A program made the position numbers and the translations under genes. DNA of 64,000 nt from Rhyzopertha dominica (lineage: Eukaryota; Arthropoda; Insecta; Coleoptera; Bostrichidae): positions 25,420,001 through 25,484,000 of the forward strand of contig QCXZ01000137.1 of assembly GCA_025024175.1 (NCBI GenBank), given 5' to 3'. This document shows positions 12,161 through 24,900 of this stretch, piece after piece. The notes beneath the pieces are model-generated. The model saw nothing but the letters and a program-made list of their open reading frames with translations. It ran no database searches and had not been told where the DNA came from. The number at the start of each line of letters is the position of its first letter. Within the stretch, counting starts at the first letter, position 1.

Positions 12161-12362
12161 CCCTACACCTATCCAAAATGGCGCGACGAAAACCGACACA
12201 ACTACCGCTGCTGCTGAAATAGAAACATCAACGCGAAAACGCGACGAATCGAATACGAACGAACGGCATGATTGGTCGATGGTCGACGCCATGGGCCAGG
12301 GTTGCCAGACTGATGTAACATTTTTCCGTATATTATGTTGGTACCATTGAGGTAGAAGTATC

Positions 12363-12401
12363 ACCTTTGAATATAGAATTCTATATTCTATATTCAAAGG
12401 T
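12363..12401. repeat. Perfect 17-bp palindrome
   Basis: Arms 12363-12379 and 12385-12401 (ACCTTTGAATATAGAAT and its inverse) with a 5-bp loop. It could form a stable hairpin or be a remnant of a small inverted-repeat element. Neighbouring bases 12402-12650 show no gene. Confidence 0.55.
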
Positions 12402-13022
12402 ATCACTGAAGTACAATGTTGGCAGACGTAGGGATTTGTCTGTACTCGTGGATTATTTCTTAAAGTAGGGACGTAGGGGGATTATTTTTAATTCATCCAT
12501 TCATCAGTATGTAGGGATTTTGAGATAAATCGTTTTACAGCCAGACCTTCGACAAAAATATTTTTCAAAAAGTATTTAATTATTGGCAAGAAAAAGAAAT
12601 AACTTTGAGGGTATTCCAGAATTAGCGAATAAAGTAAAAAATTATGAAGCCGCTTGTTTACATTTGGGATCTGGGGTCTGCGCGTCACACGTCAGAGTCA
12701 GCCCGTCAATGCATGTTTGTTGTTTGAATAATTCATTTTGTGACAAGCGAATTAAAATACGCCAAGAAAAAATGAAATACTTATGAGTTAGGACTTCTGA
12801 AGGCTTCGTTAAGNCGTTTTCAAATAATCTCGGTTCAACGCGGCAGAGATAAGGAACGTAAAAGTAACAGCATAAGTGAACTTTTTGTCAAATTAACGTA
12901 GCATTGAAAATTTGATCACAATGGGTTGTTGGAAACATACTATTAGTAGACATAAAGAATGAAAAACAAAAATGTACCTTAAACTTTACATTTATCTTAG
13001 AGGTTAGAATAAACATAAATTG

Positions 13023-13053
13023 CACTGATCTCTAATTAATTTAGAGATCAGTG
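13023..13053. mobile_element. 31-bp minimal hAT-type insertion with exact 8-bp duplication
   Basis: A palindrome reading CACTGATCTCTAATT, then the inverse ending AGAGATCAGTG. It consists only of the terminal inverted repeats of the family seen at 14699-15051 and 46638-48795. The flanking 8 bp are identical: ATAAATTG at 13015-13022 and 13054-13061. All internal sequence is missing. Confidence 0.85.
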
Positions 13054-13470
13054 ATAAATTGCCATTTATTTTCGGGGGCACTTGCGGCTCGTTTCCGATC
13101 TGGCTGACAGTCGAATATATGGGTAAAAACGTCTTTCTTCATTACAACATTTCCCCCCTAACAACTTAAAACGCATATAATTTTCCATATCTCTTCCAGG
13201 TATAGGCAATGAGCGAATTGGCGCCACCATCCGTGAAACTTGGCATTTTTGGTGGGTAAACTACAGTTTACTGTAGGGTTAACAATTCACATTAGCTGTC
13301 ACTGTCAGTTGTATGGTGTATGCTGCAATTAGTGTAGCCTAACTTTACTAATTCTCTTAATTATGTCTGTCTAGTGATCAAAGAATTACNCCAGTAGATA
13401 TATTTTTTGATAGTAATCTACATGAGTGCTGAAAAATATGTATGCTCTTTGCGTGTAAGTCTGTAAAGTA

Positions 13471-13610
13471 GGAAAGCAAAATTGCTGTGTTGTGGACTGT
13501 AACAGTTATGCAAACACAGACAAATCGGTAAAATTTTACTGCTTTCCATCCAAACCTCATGAAGAAGAACGTCGCAAATTGTGGATTAGTAGCATCCACA
13601 GAGAAAATGA
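13471..13610 (+). pseudogene. THAP zinc-finger exon fragment
   Basis: Plus-strand translation gives NCCVVDCNSYANT, then KFYCFPSKPHEEERRKLW and ISSIHREN. This is the first half of a C2CH THAP DNA-binding domain: the Cys pair, the F-P-x-P-like turn and the conserved Trp. It is followed by a possible donor (GAGTAG/GTAAGG). I do not find the second half with the final Cys and His, so the gene is broken or continues through an intron I cannot resolve. It lies inside the repeat at 12650-15675, so a transposase origin (P element or THAP9-like) is likelier than a host THAP gene. The 73-aa antisense frame is a shadow. Confidence 0.65.
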
Positions 13611-14287
13611 GTAGGTAAGGTATTCTATAATACTGCTATAATATAATATATAATACTGTGCAGAATACCGGACCATCGCCGAGTTTTGCACACAACTAAA
13701 ATATTGCCTTCTGAAGATGAATCTGAAATAAATTTCCTACGGTTGCGTCTGGTTTTTGAAAAATGAGTTTTTATACGTGGGCCTGCGTTTCGACACATCG
13801 TGTTGTTCCGTATGCGGTGTGGTTGTGACTCGCGAATGTGGTTTTGGTTTTACATAGATTTTGGTGTTTAGGCTGCGTTTTTTTTGCGTGGTTTGAAAAC
13901 ACTCGCGTAGCACGACCGAACGTTAAGGAACCATTAAAGAAGTATGCGACACTATGCAGTACCTACAGGGAGAAACAGTGTGTATAAAATAATTGGAAAT
14001 TAAAACACTAGATACTTAAACCCTTACATTTCGAAAATAAGATGCGACCCCAAGAAGCGGATATTCATGTTCCGGAAGACTGTGTTCTAGAAGTGTGCGA
14101 AATTTCACTTTATTTCACGAAGGTACGGTATTCTGTATAATTACCAATATTGCTGTTTAGTATTTTTATACGTCCCGTCAGTACGATAATCAAATTTTAT
14201 ACTTTGTAATCCAAAATATATCATTGTATCCATTTTCTGTGAGTAAATCGCCTTAGGATTACTCACCAGAAATGCGTGAGTTACCCG

Positions 14288-15074
14288 CTGCAAAGCGGTA
14301 TGTGCTAACGTCACTACATAGGTAAAGTAGCGCAATTCATTGTCCATATTTTTGCACTAAAATGGCGGATGAAACAAAAATCATAGAAACCAAATACGTT
14401 TGATCCCGTCTTATACATAAACATTTCAATTTCGAGCCGCTATTTTGCACTAAAATGGCGGACAATTGCGGTACTTTATCTATCTAGTGACTTTAGCACA
14501 TGCTATGTGACTTTAGCACATGCTAAAGTCCTTAGATAGATAAAGTACCGCAATTGTCCGCCATTTTAGTGCAAAATAGCGGCTCAAAATTGAAATGTTT
14601 ATGTATAAGACGGGATCAAACGTATTTCGTTTCTATGGTTTTGATTTTATCCGCCATTTTACTGCAAAAATATAGACAATGAATTGCGGTACTTTATCCA
14701 CTGATCTGTAAATAATTAGATGTCGTTTACATACCAAAATGCATGTAAATTATTTGTGATAGATTTAAGTCATCTTAGCGCCTAGCCGCTGGTCCTTGTA
14801 CTAAAATTTTGACAAAGGTTCGCTTCTGCGATAAATATGACGTTAATGATTGACGATTAAAATCGTGAACCTTTATAGTCCGCATTAACATTATACACCT
14901 TTCTCAGTAAGTAGCAAAGCACGTGGTGTTGTTTTTTTTTAACGCGCCGTTAAATTGAAAGTGCGAGTACCAGCGGCATGGTGGCGCACGAGTTTCTACT
15001 CATCACAGTTTTGAATGACTTATGCGACATCCAGTTATTTAGAGATCAGTGACTTTATCTATCTAGTGACTTTA
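14288..15074. mobile_element. Two inverted copies of a TAAAGTC-ended element
   Basis: Two ~200-bp elements face each other. Each has ends like TGCTAAAGTCCTTAGATAG and TTTATCTATCTAGTGAC, with ACCGCAATT and AAAATGGCGG inside, giving a long palindrome centred near 14513. The right copy is split by the hAT-type insertion 14699-15051 and resumes at 15052. Related copies lie at 46693-47591 and 46001-46289. No coding capacity. Confidence 0.7.
14699..15051. mobile_element. 353-bp hAT-type non-autonomous element
   Basis: The ends are CACTGATCTGTAAATAA and the inverse of CACTGATCTCTAAATAA, with exact 8-bp target duplications ACTTTATC at 14691-14698 and 15052-15059. Internal sequence (CGCCTAGCCGCTGGTCC, AACGCGCCGTTAAATTGA, GCGGCATGGTGG) matches the copies at 1419 and 46638. 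This is the cleanest copy of the family in the window. Confidence 0.9.
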
Positions 15075-15866
15075 GCATGCGCTACAGTCACTAGATAAAT
15101 ATATTTAATGACTGTAGAGTGTAGACTGTAGCATGCGCTTATCGCACATAAATCTTATTGATTACGATTTCTGTGGCTTATCGCCTGATCTTCACAACAG
15201 AAAAACGAACTTTGCGATTTCGGTACATCACGCCTAGCGGCCTGAAACCACTTTTTCTTACGTTGATAATCTTGAGGAACGGTTACACAAATTTTGTTAG
15301 CGGTTCTGACTGATGTACTCTTACAGCCAGGTACAGGTATTGTTTTCCATACCTACATAATAGTTGCTTGTAAAACTATACAAATCACTTTTTGATGCGA
15401 CCTCTTACACCGTCCATTCAATAAATACCACACAAAAGCTTTTCCAATACAAGAATGATACTACACCATTAAATAGCACGTTCCTCGGTATTGTTTACGA
15501 GACTCAACGTCACGAGTTGAATAACCTTGGAAAGAAGCCTTTTGGCGGCGACTCCTAAATTTCGAATTTCAGACCTGAAATTCTCTACCTACAAATATTT
15601 TTTTTGATTTTTCAACATGGCTTACAATATAAATGCACTTCAAGATTCATTATACGTAATTTTCAAAAAAGTGATAATAGCCAATTAATTTTTTTTTTTA
15701 ACTTGCGTCATTCTTTGTTGACGCTTTTTATAGAATCGTTTACTTTATAGTAAAGGTCAAAATTAGATAGTTACACTTTTAACAGTTCATTATTACAATA
15801 ACTAAATATCTAAAAGTATTTGAAGCAGAATGTTCCAGTGAAAGTACACGATGATTCAGTAAATTG

Positions 15867-15872
15867 TTTATT
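15867..15872 (-). terminator. Poly(A) signal of AKR gene A
   Basis: AATAAA on the minus strand, about 70 nt past the stop codon of AKR gene A at 15943. Confidence 0.6.
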
Positions 15873-15942
15873 TAATTCAATTAATATAATACAATAAAGT
15901 ACTCTGATTGATTTACTTTTGGTAGTAACACATAGTCGTTAT

Positions 15943-18900
15943 CTAATACTCGTCATGGAACGGATAATGCGGCAGACTGCTAGCTCTAAAAAAATTCACA
16001 ATGTTAAAACCAATAAAATTTAAGTTACTATAAAACTTACGCCTCGAATGCACATACACGGCCGTTGCAGTTAAAACTATCGAGATACGCAACATCGTCC
16101 GGTGATAATTGGAAGTCAAATATATTAATATTTTCCAAAATTCTCTCTTTGGTAACCGATTTGGGGATTGTAATATTGCCCCGCTGCACTTGATATCTTA
16201 GAACGATTTGTGCTGGAGTTTTTCCATATTTTTGAGCAATTTGGCGTAATTTTTGGTCGTCGAGAAGTTGTGGGTCGTTGGGTTTAGCCCATGGTCGATC
16301 TGGAGATCCTAGTGGACTGTACGCTGTAATTGTTATGCTTCTCGAAGCACAGAAATCCATCAATCTCCTCTGGTTTAAGTAGGGATGGCATTCTACCTTG
16401 TAAGAAGAGGACAATAGGTATTAATGAGATCTTGTATACCCTAAAAAACGTTAATTTCATACTTACTTGATTTGTAACTGGAATAATAGTGGCGTTTTCT
16501 AATAATTTATCAATCTGTCTTCTATTAAAATTAGAGACTCCTATATTTTTTACTAGCCCTTTCTTGACCACCTGCTCCATAGCCAACCAAGTATCAACGT
16601 AATGATAATCACTTGATAGTATAGACTTATCAGGGCCAGTTGGAAATATTTCAGGACCTTCCTATATAAAATAATTTTTATTAAATACCCTTCGATTTAT
16701 ATGATCAGCATTTTTGTGGTTAATACCTTAAATCCAAAGGGCCAGTGAATTAAGTACAAGTCGAGATAATCTAAACCAAGATTCCAGAGGCTCTGATTTA
16801 AGGCTTGTTCAACTGCACCTGGTCTATGATAAGTATTCCACAGCTTGCTGGTGATGTATAAGTCTTCACGGCTCACGACACCCTCTGCAATTTTTTCAGC
16901 AATAGCTTGTCCAACTTCCTTTTCGTTTTGATAAACATGAGCGCAGTCGAAATGCCTGTAACCGACGTCAATGGCGAATTTTACTGCTTCAGTTACGTCT
17001 CCAGGGGTGGACTGCAGCAAAATGGTTTTTTAATAGCATTCATTACCTCACATATGCAATGAGACTGGATCTGATCGTCTACTGCGTTTATATCAGGAAA
17101 AAGGTCTTAAGCAAACTAAAAATATTTATTTATTTAATTCACAAGTAGCAGTTACCTATAGATGTAGGACTAGTTACACAAAATGCGAAGTAAGTACATT
17201 ACAAGGTGATAACTTATTTCGTGGTGTTTTAGGTATCATTCTCCAGATATGACTATCTTGTGCTTTGCCTCTCATCATTGTTCCTCTAACATCTCAGCTT
17301 CTCTTTCAGTGTTTGGTCGGCTTATTTTGTTCTTTCCTTACATATACTCTGGATTTAATTANTTTCTGTGTCAACGAGTTTCCTCTTTCATTTTAATTTT
17401 CATTTAATTCATCGGTCGAATGTTCTCGAAAGTGATCGACTTTTGGGCCAATCGTGAAGTTCGCCGGAGCCTGCCCTATATGTGCTACAATGCGCGAGCT
17501 GGTGTAAGACGGAGAAGTCCCATTTAAAAAGCGGTGAAGCAAGCAAATAAGCGGCTTAAGGGTTCTAAAGTGTTTTAAAGTGGCTATATAGTGCAGTGCA
17601 TAGCGTTTTGAATAGTGGATGTTTGAATTAGTAGTGTTTGGATGAAAAAGTGAAGTTAGAAATCCCGATTTTTCAAATATATACACGCTACAATACCCTA
17701 ATTATTATTTTTTTAGTAGTGTATATAGTATTATTTATTATTAATTATTAAAAAGTTTCGGGATTATCTCCGCTATAACTTGACGTTGTTCCAATGTCGC
17801 AGGTTTACTGATATATAGATGCGACTATAAACATCACAAAAATGCATAGCCGAACAGTCTATGTCGATTACAATTTTCGTTTTTATTATTAACATTTCTT
17901 TCATTTACACATCTTTCCTTTACTATGTTTCTCTTTCTTTCTGGTTTTACTAACAGCCCAAGCATGGTGTTTCCATTTTCTCATTTACTCACCCAAACAA
18001 TATAGCCAGTATCTATATTTTATTTCTATCGACCCTCTGCTTTTATTCTTATTTTCAGTTATTCTTAAATAATCTAGATTGTACAATATCGTTTCTTCTA
18101 AGATCTCATTTCTTTTCCATTAAGACTCATAGTGTTACTAGGTATACTCACTGACATATTAGTTCTATTATTTTTTAAATTAATTTTCCTTCTTCCTTCT
18201 TTGTTTGTTGTTTACAGTCTGGCACCTTAACAGCGCATCATTACATTTACGTATGTCTGACATGTTATTGGTATCTTTTTTTATTGGGCTATTCTGCTTA
18301 TTTGCCTTGGAGTCCTCACTTTACTAATTTCTTTTAGTGATATTTGGTGATAGTTTTTCCACTGTATTTCTCAAATTATTGAGTCTTCCTATTCCTAGTA
18401 GTGCTAGTACTAGAAGGTATTCGTAATCTTATATTACTCCGAATCCTGTCGTAACTGTTTTATCTTCGGTCATTCCATCTTTTAAGATTTTCTTGTTACG
18501 ACCACATTTATTCAAATTTTCTGTTCACAATTTCCAAGTCTGCTTCTATTAAATTTTTATTCTCTCTTTTTGAATTCGCCAAATAAAAAATATTTAAAAG
18601 AATACATGTTTGCGAGTACTTACGCGTTCGAAAAATACGGATCTAACTAACATAACTTGTGTCGAAAAACACTAAAACCAAATGGAACTACTTCAAAACA
18701 CTACTATCATAACGCGACTAATTCAGTAAACCACTATTTAGAACCCTATACTGCAATCACTAGATCTTAAAATACGCTTTTGGTTCGCTTCCTTCACTGA
18801 CTTTCGAATCAGGCTTTCTCGCGCTCTTTCATCAGGTTATATAATATACACCTGTCTACTAAAGTTCCCGATGTTTCCAGAGATATCTCGTTGTCGTGTG

Positions 18901-21900
18901 GAAACTGCGAGTGCATTCTATCGATCGAATATGCTCAAAGGTCATAACATGACCTTAGGCAACCATGCGATCATTGTGTAGATCTGGTTACCTAATTGGC
19001 AGATTGCTTACAATTATTTGCCACAAGCGTCGATTTCTCTGGTGTCCATTGGTAGAACACCCGGCTAAATATTATCCAAAGTGTTTAGTGTGTTACATCT
19101 ATGAAATAGTATGCGTTCGAAAACTGCGGATTTCTGACTTAACTTTCTTTTATTAGAAACACATGTACCTAGATACATTAAAAACTAAATCCAAACACAA
19201 CTAGTTCAAAACAGTACTAGTTCAACACTACTAATTTAATAAACCACCATACTGCCCACGGTAGCACTAAAAATGTTGCTTCGCTAAGCCTTTCGCTCGA
19301 ATCTCACTTGATTATCGCTATACGAAATCTTTCCGTTGAGCTATTTATACTCCCGTCGAAAATTCTAGAAGAATCGATATTCCTTGCCATCTAGCCATTG
19401 CTATGATCACTACTTGAATGTTGCATATCAGCAACTCTCGTCCATAGATGACGTTAATTATATACCGTCATTGCATATGACCTAGTAAGTCCGTTGCAGC
19501 AACGTAGTGAAGTGGGGTTATTAAAATACCAGGTAATTGCATTCTCAACTGCAAGAGTTTTAGATTATTTTGCTTACAAAAAAATCAAGAGCGGAGAAAA
19601 GCATGGGTTCTGTTTATAAAAAGAAGCGATTTGTAACTTAGAGCGGCCACTTGTAAAGTTAGGTACAAATGTCAAATTATGAAGTAAGTAAGTGTAAATA
19701 GTAAACTTTTCTCCAATTTTTTGGAGATAATATGGCGGCAATTACGGTACTCTTTTTATATAGGAACACTAGCTACCATTAAAGTCCTTAGATAGATATC
19801 TATTTCGGGACTTTTAGCAGCATTACAGAGACTTATAATGTCACTGTAGCTAAATGTAGCTAATATTGCTTTTAGTTTAACAAATTTTGTAGCAGCTACC
19901 TAGGAACCTAGGTTATTTTAATCTACTCATAATAAATTACAAAAAATGGTAGACATTTGATACGCGATCGATCTGTTAAAATTCGACAAGCTTGGATTTT
20001 TAAATATCTTATTCTCTAATTCTGATTTAGATGTTAAAAGTATTTAGAAATATGGAAGCAAATATGTAAATACAAATGTTTAAAGTGGTGTATAAATAAA
20101 AAGAGTATATACAAACATATCTACAGCACATTAATGAAAGCTTTTTATATATAGTACCTAACATTAAAAATATATTTAAATCCCAATTTTACATGAAAAT
20201 TATTTCTTTACCGAATATTTCTTGGTGCTCTTTGTTTTAATTTTTTCTAAATAATGAAAGACTATTTATTAAGTTTTTTGTGAGTTTAGTTTGCTGGGTA
20301 CTTTACCTGGCTTATTTAATAAAACATTGGCTTTGTTTTCTAATGTCAAGCAATGATTGACTATCTTTAGGGGGTTTTTGCGTCCTGGTTTATTTTTTGA
20401 TGCAGAAACTGCCACATACTAACTGAATAAGCGCACAGTTGTGATTAAAAGAGGGTTTGTCTTTCTTAGATAATGAAGAACCAAAGTGTATATAACGGTG
20501 TAAACCTGTTATACTTTAAAAATCATGATAAATATTTATTCAAATATTCAAATTAAATGACACCAATTTTCGCGTAACTATTGCACACCAAATACACGAC
20601 TGGCGTTCTCATTTCTTGTACATCCAAAAATATAGCGTCAAAAAAGTTTTTGCGTTCATATGCCACCGCCTTATGAGTTATGACCACCAGCTATGTGCTT
20701 ATATAGGATATCAGGATTTTTCCACCAAATTACATCTATTTCATTTACCGTCAGTATTTAGCCTACCAGTGAATTCTCTATTTATAGGACGCAATTAAAA
20801 AATAAGGAGTGAAAATAAAATTTTGTTTCATTGAACTAAACATAACATTTTGATTTCGTTTTCAGCATTAACTATATTGTGAATTAGGTGATCTTGAAGT
20901 ACTTAGCTTACTGACTGCTAATAACTCGATTGATGTATGTATGTATTGCATGCATTGACGCATATTGAAATTTCTCTTATAAGTTATGAAATTTTCATGT
21001 AGTTGCAAGGACACTCGATTAAGCATGAATAATTTAATAACAAGTGCAGTAGGTACCTTCAGTAAACTACTGTATGATAGTTCTGTCGATAATGCAAGCA
21101 CGCATTCTAAAAAGCATGTCTCATTTGTTCATAAAGCAGAGTAGAAGGGTTCGTGCGCTAATTATTGTGCAAGACCATATAATAAAACGCACTGTTGCAC
21201 GCGAAATTATGATACATCTATGGAAAATTGACGAAAACGCAATACCTTATACCAACATGTGTTTCAGAAATAAAGTTATTGCAGAGAAAATATTTGTTAT
21301 ATGTATTCCAAAGAACAGTCAGATAAAAATCTTGTTGAAGCCACATCTAGATACAAGGTGTTACATCACTTACAAGCGTAAATAAAAATATAATCTCATC
21401 AAATTCCCAGAAGTCCATACGTTATTTTCATGTGGCGCCTCCAGTTCGTTTACTTTTCTACATTTTTATTGTAGAAATCCACAATCACAATTGGGTATTT
21501 GCCATGTATTTATATTTTATTAAATTGCATATTAATCGGTAGTATCTAATCCATAAAACAGCTGTGACTGCTTATAAATTCGAAAAAAATGGATCGTAAG
21601 GTGTATTTTTAATATTAAAAATGTGAATACTTAAAGGGATCGCCAGAACGCGAACATATTGGCCGTGACGTCAGGTGTCTTGTAAATGGCCGCTTGTTTT
21701 CATCTGGGGTCAGCGCGTTACCCGTCAGCCTCAGCCCGTCAATTTATCAGTTTGTTGTTTGAGTTCATTTTGTCACAAGCAAATTAAAATACGCCAAGAA
21801 AAAGTGAAATACTTATGAGTTATGACTTCTGAAGGCATGCTCATTGTTATGGAATTTGTGTACAGCAGCAAACAGTTCAACGCGGCAGAGATGAGGAACG

Positions 21901-24900
21901 TAAAAGCAAAGCAACAGCATAAGTGAACTTTTTATCAAATTAACGTAGCATTGATAATTTGATCACAGTGCCAGTGGGTTATTGGAAACATACTATTTGT
22001 AAACATAAAAATGTAAGAATAAAAAATGCTCTTGCGGCTCGTTTCCGGTCTGGCTAACAGTCGAATATGTGGGGAACAACGTCGTTCTTTATTAAAACAT
22101 TTCCCTCTATCAATTTAAAACGCATATAATTTTTCATATCCTCTTCAAGCTATAACAAAATTTTAAACTTAATGGCAAACACGTATAACCCTAAAAAAAA
22201 TAATAAAACTTACAGTAAGAATTAAGATGATCTTTACAACAGAAGAACAAACTTTGCGATTTCAGCATATCACGTCTAGTGGACTTAAACAACTTTTTCA
22301 TACTTGATAATCTCGAGGAACGGATACAAACATTTTGTTAGCTGTACTGACTGAAGTACTTTTATAACCATGTACAAAACAACAATTGTTTTCTTTTCAA
22401 TACATAATAGATGCTTGTAAAACTACACAAACCACTTTTTGGCGCGACCTCTTACACAGTCCTTTTAATAAACATCACACAAAAGCTTTTCCAATACAAG
22501 AATGATACTACACCATTAAACAGCACGCTGCTCGGTAATGTTTACATGACACTTGACGTCACGAGTTGAATAAACTTGGATAGAAGCGTTTTGGCGGTGA
22601 CTCCTAAGATTCGAATTTCAGACCTGAAATTCAATACCTACAAATATTTTTTTTTTGTTTTTTTTTGACATGGCGTACGACATATATGCACTTCAAGATT
22701 CATTTTACGTAATTTTCAAAAAAAGTGATAATACCCAATGGGGATAACTTATTGGTTTCAGTAACACATCCACAATGTTCTTTTTAGAGTTTTAGACAGC
22801 GTCGAGTAGATTCAAACGATGCTAATTCTTTTGGACAATTCGATTTACGAATAATCTTGTTTTTCTTCTAGTATCATCTTCTAAGGATTTCTGTTGTTTT
22901 TTTTTTACCAAAATAAGGTGTTGAATTAATCGACATAAAATATATTTTTCTACTTCCTATAGATCGCGGAGACGGGCTATGGGCGAAACTTATTTTAAAT
23001 ATCGATATATCGATAACAAAAACTTATTGATAACTACGCATATATCCATATATTGATTTATCGATAACTATATTTAAACAAAAAAAGCAAGTGAAAAGAA
23101 TTCTGAAACTTAATGGTCGATTGTCTGAAATTGATGAATTCACGCCACTAGATAAGATTTAAACTATCTTAAACTAAAAATTGCATATAAATATTGTATT
23201 AATTAATTTCGCATAGGCTGAATAAGGCCCCGCCGAAGATATAATAAGATATTATTAAAGACTAGGATTCCCTCATTCTCCAGTTTCTTTTTACCCCAAT
23301 ACTTTTATACCCGAATCCTCTTATACCTTAAATTCATTGTACTCGAGTTTTGAATCCTCGAAATAATTCCCGAAAAAATGCGACACTGTCTAAACATATG
23401 GAAGTATTAACCTCAAACAAAATTTTAACGAACAAATAAACTTATTATGGAATAACTAATAAACATCTGAGCTGCTTTTTGATTGGGATCCAGTTTGCTT
23501 CATTCCATTTATTTTGACGACCTCACGCTTACTTGTTTAAATTATTTTTATTCGTTTTGGTGCTGATTATGCCTATTTATTCGATAAAAGCTCTTCACCC
23601 TCAAGTTGAATAAAAGATAAAAGTCTGTAAAAGTAAACCGGAATATCCACTTTGGAATCAGTTTTCAGTTCTGAATAAATTGATTTGTATTAGAAGGAAT
23701 TCTTGATTTGTAAATTGTTCAGGTATCGCGATTGTGTCCACAATAAACTTAAGTATGCTGATAGTGTTTTTATTAATTTTTTTAGTAGCTACTAAAAGCG
23801 TTAATCACTTAATCACTTAGGTATGAAGTTGTCCAGTGCCCTGATTTTTGCACAATAGGATTTATTTGTAAAAGATTCTTACATCTAGAATGTATCAACG
23901 CGAATTATCAAAAGAAAAGCCCACATTTCTAAGGATTGTTAAAGTATTTGAATGAATAGTTTATATTTGAAGAATTTATTATAAAATTATTTAGTGAAAA
24001 GCCAAGAGCCACACAAAGGTCGGTTTAAAAAAACTAGCGACTTTTTATATTATATGTACAAAGCACACCTTTGTTGTTTATTTTTAATCTTTTATATTAT
24101 TTATTAAATAATATATATAAAATATAAAAATAAATTGCAATGAGTGACGTAAGTCACAAAAAAGCATTTTTTTAGTTCCCAAATGTATTATATGACCATC
24201 AAATGAAATAAATGACCTTTTCAGAGAGTGTATCCAAGTCAACCTTGCCATGCAACTGTTTAAGTGAAAATTACTTAGGAATGTCTGTGATTATTAGACT
24301 GGTTCAAAATTTTTAAGTATTTTTTTCTCAAGAGGCACCTTCTAAGTTTGTTACAACTATTGCAAAAATTATGCCGGAATTTTTACATAATTTTTCCGTT
24401 ATGGCAAATGGTGCCGATTTGCGAATTAGAATGAACGATGATGCTAAAACAGAATAACAGACGGTTTAGTATTATACTGTTTTATTATTATTGGTGTTTT
24501 TATGGTTATTATTATTATTATTATTGGTATTTTGTTAACTAGGTTTTGCTTACATAATAAACGATATTAATTATTATTAAATAATAAGGAGATCTTGCCT
24601 AAGTTTTATTTATTAAAAAATTAAACAAATGAACATAATTTAAATGGACAAAAACTCTTTTTCATTTATCTTTCTTAGTCTTAGTGTTTTTTTTATTTGA
24701 GTTAGGAAAACGTTTTTGATAGTCTCTCACAACTCCTAGAATATACTGTTTCTGCTCATCATTTTTGGTTAAATATTACTATATTCTTCTATAAGCTTCA
24801 CACCTCTTTCATGCTGCATCATTGACCACTTTCAGATGTGCTACAAGATCTAAACTTTTTTTTTAATATTCATTTTCGCTATAGTCTCGGATGCGTTTTT

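Larger units (their letters stand above)
12650..15675. mobile_element. THAP-bearing interspersed repeat, copy 1 (interrupted)
   Basis: Two flanks, about 12655-13200 and 15185-15675, match a contiguous ~1.05-kb sequence at 21690-22740. The shared stretches include AAATACGCCAAGAAAAA, CAACGCGGCAGAGAT, CTTGCGGCTCGTTTCCG, GCTTTTCCAATACAAGAATG and CTTCAAGATTCATTATACG. The extra 2 kb between them contains a THAP coding exon, so this may be the less deleted copy of a P-like or other THAP transposon. It was later hit by the 31-bp hAT remnant and by the palindromic element at 14288-15074. Terminal repeats could not be identified. Confidence 0.6.

Noticed and set aside
13378..13599. Minus-strand 73-codon frame
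   Set aside because: Antisense of the THAP exon.
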